Positions 9,114-18,875 of a DNA stretch of 64,000 nt are shown here, in pieces; within the stretch, counting starts at the first letter, position 1, and the number at the start of each line of letters is the position of its first letter. The position numbers and the translations under genes were made by a program. The DNA is from Agromyces mariniharenae (GTDB taxonomy: Bacteria; Actinomycetota; Actinomycetes; Actinomycetales; Microbacteriaceae): contig NZ_VSSB01000002.1 in the NCBI RefSeq assembly GCF_008122505.1, positions 868,001 through 932,000 on the forward strand, given 5' to 3'. The notes under the pieces are model-generated. The model saw only the letters and a list, made by a program, of their open reading frames with translations. It did not search any database and had not been told where the DNA came from.

Positions 9114-9249
9114 GTCATGGTCTCCTTCGCACGCGTCCCCGCTTCGAAACTAGCAGGGCGGATGCCGCGACGGGTGAGTTGATAGTCTCGGTTCGGCGCA
9201 TCGCCAGGACCCATCGGTCCGTCCCAGAAAGCCACGAGGAGTCCCCGCC

Positions 9250-10017
9250 GTGACCAACCCACTCGCCCCCGGATCGCTCGACGGTCGCGTCGCCCTCGTC
9301 ACGGGCTCGTCGCGCGGGATCGGCGCCGACACGGCCCGCTACCTCGCGGCGGCGGGCGCCGCCGTGGTCGTCAACTACCGCAGCAAGGCGCCGCGCGCCG
9401 AGAAGGTCGTCGCCGACATCACCGAGGCGGGCGGCCGGGCGATCGCCGTGGGCGCCGACCTCACCGACCCGGCGTCCGTGGCCGAGATGTTCGAGCGCAC
9501 CGTCGCCGAGCTCGGACCGATCGACATCCTCGTGCTCAACGCGTCGGGCGGCATGGAGACCGGCCTGGGCGGGGACTACGCCATGCGGCTCAACCGCGAC
9601 GCGCAGGTCAACGTCGTCGAGGGCGCGCTGCCGCATCTCGCCGAGGGCGCGCGCATCGTCTTCGTCACGAGCCACCAGGCGCACTTCATCCGAACGACCC
9701 CGACCATGCCCGAGTACGAGCCCGTCGCGCTCTCGAAGCGGGCCGGCGAGGACGCGCTGCGGGCGAAGCTGCCCGAGTTCGCGGCATCCGGCATCGAGTT
9801 CGTGGTCGTGTCGGGCGACATGATCGAGGGCACCATCACCGCAACGCTGCTCGAGCGCGCCAACCCCGGTGCGATCGCCGCGCGCCGCGAGGACGCGGGC
9901 CGGCTCTACAACGTCTCGGAGTTCGCGGCCGAGGTCGCGTCCGCCGTCGCCGAGCCGATCCCGGCCGGCAACACCCGCTACGTGGGCGACACCTCGGGAT
10001 TCGCACCCGAGGCCTGA
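9250..10017 (+). CDS. Atypical short-chain dehydrogenase/reductase family protein
   Basis: The 255-residue protein has the SDR cofactor motif TGSSRGIG (about residues 18-25) and an overall Rossmann fold. The catalytic signature is unusual: the lysine of SK is K163, but four residues before it is V159, where the catalytic Tyr should be. The nearest Tyr is Y156 (EYEPVALSK). The NNAG motif is replaced by LNASGG. It may be a non-canonical reductase, or a divergent family in which Y156 or another residue replaces the usual one. It starts with GTG and has the promoter region to itself, divergent from nfeD. A strong hairpin follows the gene. Confidence 0.85.
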   Translation: MTNPLAPGSLDGRVALVTGSSRGIGADTARYLAAAGAAVVVNYRSKAPRAEKVVADITEAGGRAIAVGADLTDPASVAEMFERTVAELGPIDILVLNASGGMETGLGGDYAMRLNRDAQVNVVEGALPHLAEGARIVFVTSHQAHFIRTTPTMPEYEPVALSKRAGEDALRAKLPEFAASGIEFVVVSGDMIEGTITATLLERANPGAIAARREDAGRLYNVSEFAAEVASAVAEPIPAGNTRYVGDTSGFAPEA

Positions 10018-10027
10018 GCCGCACGAC

Positions 10028-10073
10028 ACGAAGGCCGGTCGCGGAGCGCTGTGCGCTCCGGACCGGCCTTCGT
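10028..10073. terminator. Bidirectional terminator between SDR and hdeD
   Basis: A 13-base outer stem (10028-10040 with 10061-10073) encloses an 8-base inner stem (10042-10049 with 10053-10060) and a TGT loop. It lies between two convergent genes, so it can serve both. There is no long U-tract, as usual in this phylum. Confidence 0.75.
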
Positions 10074-10090
10074 CGTCGGATGCCGCGGCG

Positions 10091-10708
10091 CTATGCCGTC
10101 GCGGCCGCTCCGCCCGCGCCACGACCGAACGTGAACGCGCGCACGATCTGGATGATGCCGAGCACGATCAGCGCGATGCCCGCGATGACGAACAGCACGA
10201 CGGCGCCCCAGAGCGGCGAGAACAGCACGATGATGCCGGCCACGACGCTCAGGATGCCGAAGAAGATCGTCCACCCGCGCGACGGCGAGTCGCCCGACTG
10301 GACGAGCGCCACGACGCCCTCGACGATCCACAGGATTCCGATCAGGATGCCGAGGAACACGGCCAGGGCCGCCGCCGCCGTCTGGACGTTGAACAGGGCG
10401 ATGACGCCACCGATGAGGAACAGCAGGCCGAGGATGATGTCGAGCGTCCTGGCGCCGCCCGAGATGCCCTTGGAGAAGATGCCGAGGCCCAGGTAGGCGA
10501 GCCCGGCGATGACGAAGTAGATGGCCAGGATGACCGTGAGCACGAGCGCCGAGTTCTTCGGCCAGAACGTGATGAGGATGCCCACGATGAGGGCGATGAC
10601 CCCGCTGATGCCGAGGGTCGCGCGGACGGTGTTGATGGCGGACTTCGACAGGTTCGCTGAGTCGAGCGAGAAGGCGGCGAAGACCGTACTGGACTGCGGC
10701 GTCGACAT
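10091..10708 (-). CDS. HdeD/DUF308-family membrane protein
   Basis: The 205-residue protein consists almost entirely of six hydrophobic helices arranged as repeated helix pairs, the pattern of the HdeD (DUF308) family. The repeated motif G-I-L-I-G/F followed by W is visible in GILITFWPKN and GILIGILWIVEG. In E. coli HdeD is linked to acid resistance at high cell density; in actinobacteria the role is unknown. ATG at 10708 is preceded by AAAGGA at suitable distance. The gene stands alone between the terminator and terC. The last residues (FGRGAGGAAATA) are a low-complexity cytoplasmic tail. Confidence 0.85.
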   Translation of the reverse strand: MSTPQSSTVFAAFSLDSANLSKSAINTVRATLGISGVIALIVGILITFWPKNSALVLTVILAIYFVIAGLAYLGLGIFSKGISGGARTLDIILGLLFLIGGVIALFNVQTAAAALAVFLGILIGILWIVEGVVALVQSGDSPSRGWTIFFGILSVVAGIIVLFSPLWGAVVLFVIAGIALIVLGIIQIVRAFTFGRGAGGAAATA

Positions 10709-10833
10709 GGGATGTCCTTTCTGAGGCGACGACTGAGGGGCGTTGCAAGGGTCAGGCTATGCCTCGCCGGGACCTGAGCGTCGGATGTGAGTGCGCGCGT
10801 CCTCCCGTGTCGTCGCGTGACGGGGAGTAGCGA

Positions 10834-11736
10834 TCAGCCCAGTCCGCGTGGCTCCTCGTGCCCGTCGTGGTCGGTCACGACGCCGCTGACCGGACGTCGC
10901 GACAGGTGCACGGCGCCAGCTTCGGGGCCCGTCGAGGTCGCCGCGTGCACGGCCTCGACCTCGTTCTCGACGGGGTACCCGGTGTGCAGCCGCACGGGCT
11001 CCCTGACGGTGCCGAGCCGCTTGGCGCGACGCGACGCGGCGAGGAGGTTCAGCGCCTCGACGAAGATCGCGAACGCCATCGGGCCGTAGATGAGCGCCTT
11101 GTCGATCTTCACCCCGAAGCCGTCGGCGATGAGGAACACGCCGATGAGCAGGAGGAACGCGAGGGCGAGCATCTTCACGGTCGGGTGGCGGTTGACGAAC
11201 GTGAAGATGTAGCGCGCGGCGAACAGCATGAGCCCGAACGAGAGCACGACGACGGTGATGATGACGACGAGGTTCTCGGTCATGCCGACGGCCGTGATGA
11301 CCGAGTCGAGCGAGAACACGAGGTCGAGCAGCAGGATCTGGAAGATCACGGAGCCGAAGGTCGCGCGTGCGGCACCGCCCGCGCCGTGCTCCTCGACGCC
11401 CTCGAGCTTCTGGTGGATCTCGTGCACCGCCTTGTAGACGAGGAAGAGCCCGCCCGCGATGAGGATGAGGTCGCGTCCCGAGAAGCCGATGCCGGCGATC
11501 ACGAACAGGTCGGCCTTCAGCGTGATGATCCAGCCGGCGAAGAGCACGAGCAGCACGCGCATGAGCATCGCGAGCGTGAGGCCGAGGTTGCGCGCCCGCG
11601 CCTGCTGCTCCACCGGCAGCTTCGACGCGAGGATCGAGATGAAGATCACGTTGTCGACGCCGAGCACCACCTCGAGGACGAACAGCGTGAGGAAGACGGC
11701 GAGCAGGTCGGGCGTGAACTCGAGGGAGAACTCCAT
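10834..11736 (-). CDS. TerC-family integral membrane protein
   Basis: A 300-residue protein with seven to eight membrane helices. TerC hallmarks are the acidic intramembrane motifs EVVLGVDNVIF (near residue 25) and LLDLVFSLDSVITA (near residue 140), whose Asp and Asn residues are thought to bind metal. TerC proteins export Mn2+ or take part in metal loading of secreted enzymes, and some confer tellurite resistance. The C-terminal 50 residues are hydrophilic and not conserved. A yybP-ykoY Mn2+ riboswitch was looked for in the 200 bases upstream and was not convincingly seen. Confidence 0.9.
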   Translation of the reverse strand: MEFSLEFTPDLLAVFLTLFVLEVVLGVDNVIFISILASKLPVEQQARARNLGLTLAMLMRVLLVLFAGWIITLKADLFVIAGIGFSGRDLILIAGGLFLVYKAVHEIHQKLEGVEEHGAGGAARATFGSVIFQILLLDLVFSLDSVITAVGMTENLVVIITVVVLSFGLMLFAARYIFTFVNRHPTVKMLALAFLLLIGVFLIADGFGVKIDKALIYGPMAFAIFVEALNLLAASRRAKRLGTVREPVRLHTGYPVENEVEAVHAATSTGPEAGAVHLSRRPVSGVVTDHDGHEEPRGLG

Positions 11737-11942
11737 CCTCCATGCCTAGCGGATGCCGCGGAGTCGCGCCTCCACCGTGCGGATGACGTGCGACTCCGAC
11801 GCGATCCGTCTCGGGTTCCGCGGCCTCCTCACGTCGCGTCGGGCTGGAGCCCCCGCCACCCACGGCGGACAGCACCGACGTGACCCAGCCGGCGGGTCCG
11901 CGCCGGGTGGGCATCGTCGGCGGGGCGTGGCACGATCGAGGG

Positions 11943-12407
11943 GTGAACAGCAGTCCCGCTGACGAGCAGCGCCTGCGAGATCTCGCGCTGCTGCGGCGCG
12001 TCCGCGACCGCATGGACCGGGAGTACGCCAAGCCGCTCGACGTCGACGCGCTCGCTCGCGGCGTGAACATGTCGGCCGGGCACCTGAGCCGCGAGTTCAA
12101 GCGCGCCTACGGCGAGTCGCCCTACAGCTACCTGATGACACGGCGGATCGAGCGCGCGATGGCGCTGCTCCAGCGCGGCGACCTCAGCGTCACCGAGGTG
12201 TGCTTCGAGGTCGGCTGCTCGTCGCTGGGCACGTTCAGCACACGGTTCACCGAGCTCGTCGGCGTGCCGCCGAGCGTCTACCAGCGCGAGGCGCGCCACC
12301 CGGTCGAGGGCGTGTCGTCCGTGATGGCCGGGGTGCCGTCGGTCATGGCGAAGCGGGTGGCGCGACCGGTCAGGAATCGAGAAGCGGCCGCCGGACGGCG
12401 GCAGTAG
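11943..12407 (+). CDS. Minimal AraC-family transcription regulator
   Basis: The 154-residue protein is little more than an AraC/XylS DNA-binding domain: the first HTH is in ALARGVNMSAGHLSREFKRAYGE and the second in VTEVCFEVGCSSLGTFSTRFTELVGVPPS. There is no separate ligand-binding domain, only a 45-residue C-terminal tail. GTG at 11943 is preferred; the frame is open upstream but that part does not resemble the family. It is followed 10 bases later by a VOC-family gene and then by a UvrA-like ATPase. Such AraC-VOC-UvrA cassettes recur in actinobacteria and suggest a toxin- or drug-response locus. This regulator probably controls the cassette. Confidence 0.9.
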   Translation: MNSSPADEQRLRDLALLRRVRDRMDREYAKPLDVDALARGVNMSAGHLSREFKRAYGESPYSYLMTRRIERAMALLQRGDLSVTEVCFEVGCSSLGTFSTRFTELVGVPPSVYQREARHPVEGVSSVMAGVPSVMAKRVARPVRNREAAAGRRQ

Positions 12408-12417
12408 CGTGGCGCAC

Positions 12418-12828
12418 ATGGACATCACGATTCAGTACACGTTCCTCCCGCACACGGATCCCGAGGCGTCGCTCGGCTTCTATCGCGACGTCCTCGGGTT
12501 CGAGGTGCGCAACGACGTCGGGTACGAGGGGATGCGGTGGATCACCGTCGGCCCGAGCGGCCAGCCCGGCACCTCGGTCGTGCTCTATCCGCCGACCGCC
12601 GACCCCGGCGTCACCGAAGACGAGGGCCGCACGATCGCCGAGATGATGGCGAAGGGCACGTTCGCGAGCATCGTGCTCGCCACCGCCGACGTCGACGGCA
12701 CGTTCGAGCAGGTGCAGGCGAGCGGCGCCGAAGTCGCCCAGGAGCCCATCGACCAGCCCTACGGCGTCCGCGACTGCGCGTTCCGCGACCCCGCCGGCAA
12801 CATGGTCAGGATCCAGGAGCCCCGCTGA
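12418..12828 (+). CDS. VOC-family (glyoxalase/bleomycin-resistance-like) protein
   Basis: A 136-residue vicinal-oxygen-chelate protein with two beta-alpha-beta-beta-beta modules. The first module has SLGFYRDVLGFEVRNDVGYEG, and the second ends in the typical VRDCAFRDPAGNMVRIQEP. VOC proteins of this type bind metal or sequester small molecules such as bleomycin; the ligand here is not predictable. ATG at 12418 is chosen over the GTG nine bases earlier because the VOC fold starts right after it. It lies between the AraC regulator and the UvrA-like gene and probably shares their transcript. A strong hairpin follows. Confidence 0.9.
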   Translation: MDITIQYTFLPHTDPEASLGFYRDVLGFEVRNDVGYEGMRWITVGPSGQPGTSVVLYPPTADPGVTEDEGRTIAEMMAKGTFASIVLATADVDGTFEQVQASGAEVAQEPIDQPYGVRDCAFRDPAGNMVRIQEPR

Positions 12829-12847
12829 GCACTGCCGGCCGCGACTC

Positions 12848-12878
12848 GAGGTCCTGCACGGACGCCGTGCAGGACCTC
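12848..12878 (+). terminator. Perfect 14-bp hairpin between VOC gene and uvrA-like gene
   Basis: Stem 12848-12861 pairs perfectly with 12865-12878 around the loop ACG. It lies 20 bases after the VOC stop and 38 bases before the uvrA-like ATG. No U-tract follows. It may terminate transcription, or act as an attenuator that sets the level of the downstream ATPase gene. Confidence 0.6.
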
Positions 12879-12916
12879 CCGCATGGCACAGACCACGTCC
12901 ACCGCATGGAGAACCG

Positions 12917-15295
<2,379 letters not shown>

Positions 15296-15433
15296 CCCGC
15301 GGTTCGGTGCACCGGCATGCGGCAGCCGAGGTGACACGCAAGGGAAGACAACGTCGCGAACTCGGAGCATACTGGCGGTCGGGCGCTGCCCGGGCGATCA
15401 CGGGCGGGCCATTGCATCGGGGGAGGATGTCGT

Positions 15434-15880
15434 ATGTCCAGGTATCGAAAGCTGCTGGCGGTCGGAGCGGGGCTCGGGATGCTGTTCGCCGGAGCCGTCG
15501 CGGCACCGGCTGCGGCCGACCCGCCGAGCGATCCCGAGGTCATCCGGGTGCAGATCTACTCCGTCCGGTACGAGGGGCTCTGGGCCAACGCCCGATTCAG
15601 CGGAGCGTGCCCGGCGGACTTCCCGTATCTCACCGACAAGAAGTTCTCGAACGACCGCATCCTCCCGCTGGGCGTGATCATCGACACGGCGCCCTCGGTC
15701 GCGACGCTCGTGGTGGCGACCTCGTCTGAGCGCCGGATCGAGGGGATGAAGGAGTTCGTCGCCGTCAAGTCCATCGAGGGCTCCTTCACGAACTGGTCCG
15801 TCGGCAGCGGAACGTTCACGGTCACGCTCGAGTGCACGAGCAACTGGAAGAAGGCCCGGATCGAGGGGTCGGATCGCTGA
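15434..15880 (+). CDS. Small secreted protein of unknown function
   Basis: This 148-residue protein is not recognised. Residues 1-28 form a clear Sec signal peptide (SRYRK, hydrophobic core, cleavage near PAAA-DPP). The mature part is about 120 residues with two cysteines (SGACPADFP and LECTSNW) that could form a disulphide. It has several alternating hydrophobic stretches suggestive of a beta-sandwich. The ribosome binding site is the polar motif GGGGGAG at 15419-15425. The next gene, also secreted, starts 38 bases after its stop, so the pair may be cotranscribed. Confidence 0.8.
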   Translation: MSRYRKLLAVGAGLGMLFAGAVAAPAAADPPSDPEVIRVQIYSVRYEGLWANARFSGACPADFPYLTDKKFSNDRILPLGVIIDTAPSVATLVVATSSERRIEGMKEFVAVKSIEGSFTNWSVGSGTFTVTLECTSNWKKARIEGSDR

Positions 15881-15918
15881 TCCGGGCTCGTTCCTGGCCC
15901 CGAGCAGCGGAGTCGCGC

Positions 15919-16863
15919 ATGAGCTGGCGTCTGGCGATCCACGCGGCGGTCGCGGCATCCGTGGCCGTCGTCGGGCTGACCGGCGCCGTCCCGCAGCCGA
16001 GCGCCGTCCCGCAACCGGGTGCGTTCATTCGCGTGACGCCGGGTGCGGTCGATGACGCCGTCAACGGCAACTGCTCACTGGTGGAGGCGATCATCGCAGC
16101 GAACACCGATGCGCCGCGCGACGCGTGCCGGGCGGGCGACGGTGCCGACACCCTGCAGGCGGCGGGCCGTTTCGTACTCACCGAAGTTCCCGCCGGCTCG
16201 TCGAGCCGAACGGGCCTGCCCACCGTCACGAGCGGCCTCACCATCGTCGACGCGAAGATCTCGAGAACCACGGATGCCCCGGCCTTCCGAATCCTCCAGG
16301 TTGCGAACGGGGGAGCGCTGACGATGCTGAACGGCAGCATCAGCGGGGGGAGTGCGGTCGACTGCCCCGATGGAGGTGCGGCGATCTGCGCCGGCGGCAT
16401 CCTCAATCTCGGCACCCTGACGCTGGTCGACAGTCGCGTGTTCGAGAACACCGCGGCGGGCAGCGGATCGATCGTCGGCGGAGCCGGGATCGTCAACGGC
16501 GGCACGGCCTCGTTCATCAACTCGATCGTGCGCGACAACCTCGCCGCGGGTGACACCGCAGCGGTCGGCGGCGGCATCACGAACAACACCGGGGCGAGCC
16601 TGTCGCTCGTCAACAGCGCGCTCCGCGGCAATTCGTCGGTCGGTCCCACGGGTGGCGTCGCCGTCGGCGGTGGCCTCGCGAATTTCGGCACGGCGTCGCT
16701 CACCACCAGTCGCGTGCAGCACAACGCCGTCAGCGCGCCCGGGGGAACCGCCACCGGTGGCGGCATCTACCAGGAGAACGCGGTGACGACACTTCGGCTC
16801 ACTCGCGTGAACGGGAACGAGCCGAACGACTGCCAGCCGGCGATCGCGGCCATCTGCGGGTGA
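15919..16863 (+). CDS. Secreted right-handed beta-helix protein with CSLREA-like motif
   Basis: A 314-residue protein with an N-terminal signal or anchor segment (about residues 1-24), a CSLREA-type motif (NGNCSLVEAIIAAN) and then a repetitive Gly/Asn/Ser/Thr-rich region. The repeats have the pattern N-x-G-T-x-x-L/F-x-N/D-S-x-V/L followed by GGG(I/L), as in parallel beta-helix polymorphic outer proteins and pectate-lyase-like folds. Such proteins are exported and often surface-attached. No LPXTG or C-terminal membrane helix is seen; the protein ends AICG. The start at ATG 15919 gives the signal segment. Two GGGGGAG motifs (16309 and 16346) fall in this gene. Confidence 0.8.
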   Translation: MSWRLAIHAAVAASVAVVGLTGAVPQPSAVPQPGAFIRVTPGAVDDAVNGNCSLVEAIIAANTDAPRDACRAGDGADTLQAAGRFVLTEVPAGSSSRTGLPTVTSGLTIVDAKISRTTDAPAFRILQVANGGALTMLNGSISGGSAVDCPDGGAAICAGGILNLGTLTLVDSRVFENTAAGSGSIVGGAGIVNGGTASFINSIVRDNLAAGDTAAVGGGITNNTGASLSLVNSALRGNSSVGPTGGVAVGGGLANFGTASLTTSRVQHNAVSAPGGTATGGGIYQENAVTTLRLTRVNGNEPNDCQPAIAAICG

Positions 16864-16946
16864 GGGGATCGTCCGGAAGCGCTGGGCAAGCGCTTTCCCG
16901 CCGCCGCGGACACGGACAGGGGAGCGGGCGCCCTATCGTGGGAGAC

Positions 16947-17375
16947 GTGACGGACTACGAGGTCTTGGAGATCGGCGGACTCGACGACTGGCGCACGCAC
17001 CACGGCGGATTCCGACCCGAGAGCTCACGCAACGGCCGACGCGTCGTGGACCACGAGCTCACGATGCAGTACATCGGACTGACGGCGAACGCGCTCGAGC
17101 CCGGCGAGGAAGCCGGCTACTGGCATCGGCACGCCCGTGTCGAGGAGCTGTACGTCTTCCTCGCGGGCGACGGCCAGATGGGGCTCGACGACGAGGTCGT
17201 CGACGTGCACGCCGGCACGCTCGTGCGGGTCGGCCAGGGCGTCTGGCGCACGTGGCGCTGCGCGCCCGACGGTTCGGAGCAGCTGCGCTGGCTGTGCATC
17301 CGGGCAGGCGGAACCGAGCTGCCGGAGTTCCCGGATGACTCGGAGCGGGCCGTCGATCGCCCGATGCCCTGGTGA
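16947..17375 (+). CDS. Cupin-domain protein
   Basis: The 142-residue protein carries a single cupin: motif 1 is GEEAGYWHRHARVEELYVFLAGDGQ (His, His and Glu ligands) and motif 2 is VHAGTLVRVGQGVWRTW. The second-motif His is lacking (GQGVWRTW where PxxxxH is usual), so metal binding may be incomplete. The function is unknown; it resembles sugar-binding or storage cupins rather than an identified enzyme. GTG at 16947 is chosen because the family begins near TDYEVLEIGG; GTG at 16938 is possible. It stands apart from its neighbours by 84 bases upstream and 186 downstream. Confidence 0.8.
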   Translation: MTDYEVLEIGGLDDWRTHHGGFRPESSRNGRRVVDHELTMQYIGLTANALEPGEEAGYWHRHARVEELYVFLAGDGQMGLDDEVVDVHAGTLVRVGQGVWRTWRCAPDGSEQLRWLCIRAGGTELPEFPDDSERAVDRPMPW

Positions 17376-17561
17376 GGCGGGTCGCACCGATCCGTCTCGC
17401 CGACGCGGCTCGAGCGCGAGCAACTGATGTCCGGGTCGGTCACTGATCCGGAGGGCATCCGGATGCGCCGTGTCAAGCCCCGACGCGCGGCGTTGGCCGT
17501 GGCCGCGCGGCGCTTAGGATCGCCGTACCCGACACCCGCATCCGACCCCAGGAGGACCACA

Positions 17562-17939
17562 GTGCTCACTCGACTTCCGGCCGTGCTCGCAGGCGCGCTC
17601 CTCGCATCGACGCTGGCGGTCGCCGGCGGATCCGCCGCCATCGCCGACTCCGAGACGCCGTGCGCCGCCGAGCTCACCCAGCTCTCCAGCGACCTGTCCT
17701 CGGTGCCGATCACCGGCGGGAAGGTCGACAAGGAGCGCGCCGGGCTCCTGAAGATCGTCGGCGACACCGCGGCGCTCGCCGAGGCCGGCAAGACGACGGA
17801 CGCCGTGGTCAAGCTGAGCAACCTTCAGGCGAAGGTCGACGACCTCGCAGCTGTCGAGCGGATCAGCACCGAGTCGGCGGAGCTGCTGACGACGGACACG
17901 GCCGACGCCACGCTGTGCCTGTCCAGCCTGTCCGGCTGA
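17562..17939 (+). CDS. Small secreted helical protein of unknown function
   Basis: The 125-residue product is not recognised. GTG at 17562 is supported by AGGAGG 8 bases upstream; the frame is open for 45 codons further upstream but that part is not protein-like. A signal peptide covers residues 1-30 (LTRLPAVLAGALLASTLAVAGG, cut near AIA-DSE). The mature 95 residues are mostly helix-forming, with one Cys near each end (ETPCAAEL and ATLCLSS) that may pair, joining the two ends of a helical bundle. The dif-like site begins 47 bases after the stop. Confidence 0.75.
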   Translation: MLTRLPAVLAGALLASTLAVAGGSAAIADSETPCAAELTQLSSDLSSVPITGGKVDKERAGLLKIVGDTAALAEAGKTTDAVVKLSNLQAKVDDLAAVERISTESAELLTTDTADATLCLSSLSG

Positions 17940-17985
17940 TCCTTCGCTGCGGCTGGTGGGCAGCTGACATCGGCTCACGTGAACA

Positions 17986-18013
17986 AGCGCCGATAATGCA
18001 CATTATGTCGGTT
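17986..18013. other. dif: dif-like XerC/XerD recombination site (probable chromosomal dif)
   Basis: The 28 bp have the dif plan: an 11-base XerC-side arm AGCGCCGATAA, a 6-base centre TGCACA and an 11-base XerD-side arm TTATGTCGGTT. From memory, the published actinobacterial dif consensus has the core CCGATAAT, two variable bases, then ACATTATGTC. This site matches that core completely and differs at the outer ends. The arms are imperfect inverted repeats, as expected. The GGGGGAG heptamer changes strand on either side of this site, which supports its being the terminus dif and not a mobile-element scar. Confidence 0.85.
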
Positions 18014-18017
18014 TAGC

Positions 18018-18170
18018 GTGCCGCCTGGGTCACGGACCGACGTCTCCGCGCGGGGCACGGCAAGCGACCTGGTCCTGTTCTTCTACGGCCGCATTCCGCT
18101 GGATTCGCTGGAGTTCGAAGGCGACCCTCGCATCTTCGATCAGCTCGCAGCCTGGGACCCGTCCGTGTGA
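18018..18170 (+). pseudogene. C-terminal remnant of a maleylpyruvate isomerase-like (MDMPI/DinB-like) gene
   Basis: The frame from 18018 to the TGA at 18168-18170 encodes ASDLVLFFYGRIPLDSLEFE followed by a short acidic tail. This is the C-terminal end typical of actinobacterial mycothiol-dependent maleylpyruvate isomerase-like proteins (SDLLL-LWGR---LEV-GD). The 200-odd upstream residues of such proteins are missing; the open frame begins only at 17997, inside the dif-like site. It is therefore a truncated, probably untranslated remnant. No ribosome binding site precedes the GTG at 18018. Confidence 0.65.
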
Positions 18171-18192
18171 CAACCGACGACCTCCGATCCGT

Positions 18193-18774
18193 TCACGCCG
18201 TGGATGGGATCCCTGCTCGCCCGCTCCCCTCCGGGGAGAGCACGCGGTAGCGGAGGTGGGTCTCGCCGGCGAACGCCGAGGTCTCGAGGCGCTCCAGGTC
18301 GATGCGCTGTCCCAGGCCGGCGAACAGGGAGATGCCGCCGCCGAGCAGGATCGGCACGATGTCGAGGTGGAGCTCGTCGACGAGTCCACGTTCGAGGCAC
18401 TGCCTCGAGATGCTGCCGCCCAAGAGGCTGACCCACTTGTCCCCCGCCGCCGCCTTGGCGGACTCGACCGCCTGCTCGATGTCGTCGACCACGAAGGTGT
18501 ACGTGATGCCGTCCCGCTCCACGGGTTCGTGCGCGCTCCGGGTCATCAGGAACACCGGGACCTTCAGCATTCCCCCGTACGGCACTTCGCCGTCCTCGAT
18601 GGTCTGCGTCCGGTTCGCTCCCCCGACCACCGCGCCGATCTCGTCCATGACCCGCCGTACGACCACTTCGTCCTCAGGAGCCGCCGGAACGTCGAACATC
18701 CAGTCGATCCCCCCATCCGCGTCGGCCATGAAGCCGTCGAGTGTCACGGTCGCGTGAACGATGACGCGTGCCAT
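18193..18774 (-). CDS. Dihydrofolate reductase-like (RibD C-terminal domain) protein
   Basis: The 193-residue protein has the RibD_C/DHFR fold: MARVIVHATVTLDGFMADADGG at the N-terminus, VVGGANRT near residue 50, and the NADPH-binding LLGGSISRQCLERGLVDELHLDIVPILLGGG in the C-terminal half. Such stand-alone proteins are annotated as dihydrofolate reductase family, but their substrates are mostly unknown. ATG at 18774 is preferred, with AAGGAGG upstream; GTG at 18777 is too close to it. It is divergent from a TetR gene across a 101-base region with two palindromic operators, so it is very likely the regulated target. No partner gene follows. Confidence 0.9.
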   Translation of the reverse strand: MARVIVHATVTLDGFMADADGGIDWMFDVPAAPEDEVVVRRVMDEIGAVVGGANRTQTIEDGEVPYGGMLKVPVFLMTRSAHEPVERDGITYTFVVDDIEQAVESAKAAAGDKWVSLLGGSISRQCLERGLVDELHLDIVPILLGGGISLFAGLGQRIDLERLETSAFAGETHLRYRVLSPEGSGRAGIPSTA

Positions 18775-18790
18775 CACCCCTCCTTCCGTA

Positions 18791-18859
18791 GTGGTGAGTC
18801 AAGTGACTCACCACTTCGACTCTACCGAGCGTTTCGTGGTGAGTCAACCGACTCACCTC
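18791..18859. promoter_or_regulatory. Two TetR-type palindromic operators in the divergent promoter region
   Basis: The first operator (18791-18814) is an exact inverted repeat with 11-base arms GTGGTGAGTCA and a 2-base centre. The second (18836-18859) repeats GTGGTGAGTC, with the counter-arm GACTCACC at 18850-18857 and a 4-base centre. The centres are 45 bases apart. They lie between the reductase gene and the TetR gene, so the regulator probably represses both. Confidence 0.8.
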
Positions 18860-18875
18860 ATGGCAGACTGGATCC

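Noticed and set aside
11737..11942. Possible yybP-ykoY manganese riboswitch upstream of terC
   Set aside because: terC genes often carry one, and GGGG-rich stretches and small hairpins are present. The conserved internal-loop sequences could not be aligned convincingly, so it is not called.
16938..16947. GTG 16938 as the cupin gene start
   Set aside because: It adds only three residues outside the family start. Neither GTG has a good ribosome binding site, so the shorter form was kept.
17986..18013. The dif-like site as an integration scar of a Xer-using mobile element (IMEX) and not the chromosomal dif
   Set aside because: No second dif copy or phage genes were found within the window, and the polar heptamer switches strand exactly here, which a random integration would not produce. 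A genome-wide search is still needed.
18225..18239. CTCCCC-TCC-GGGGAG palindrome near the 3-prime end of the reductase gene
   Set aside because: It lies within the coding sequence, has only six pairs, and has four G/C and not five, so it is neither a clear terminator nor a polar motif copy.
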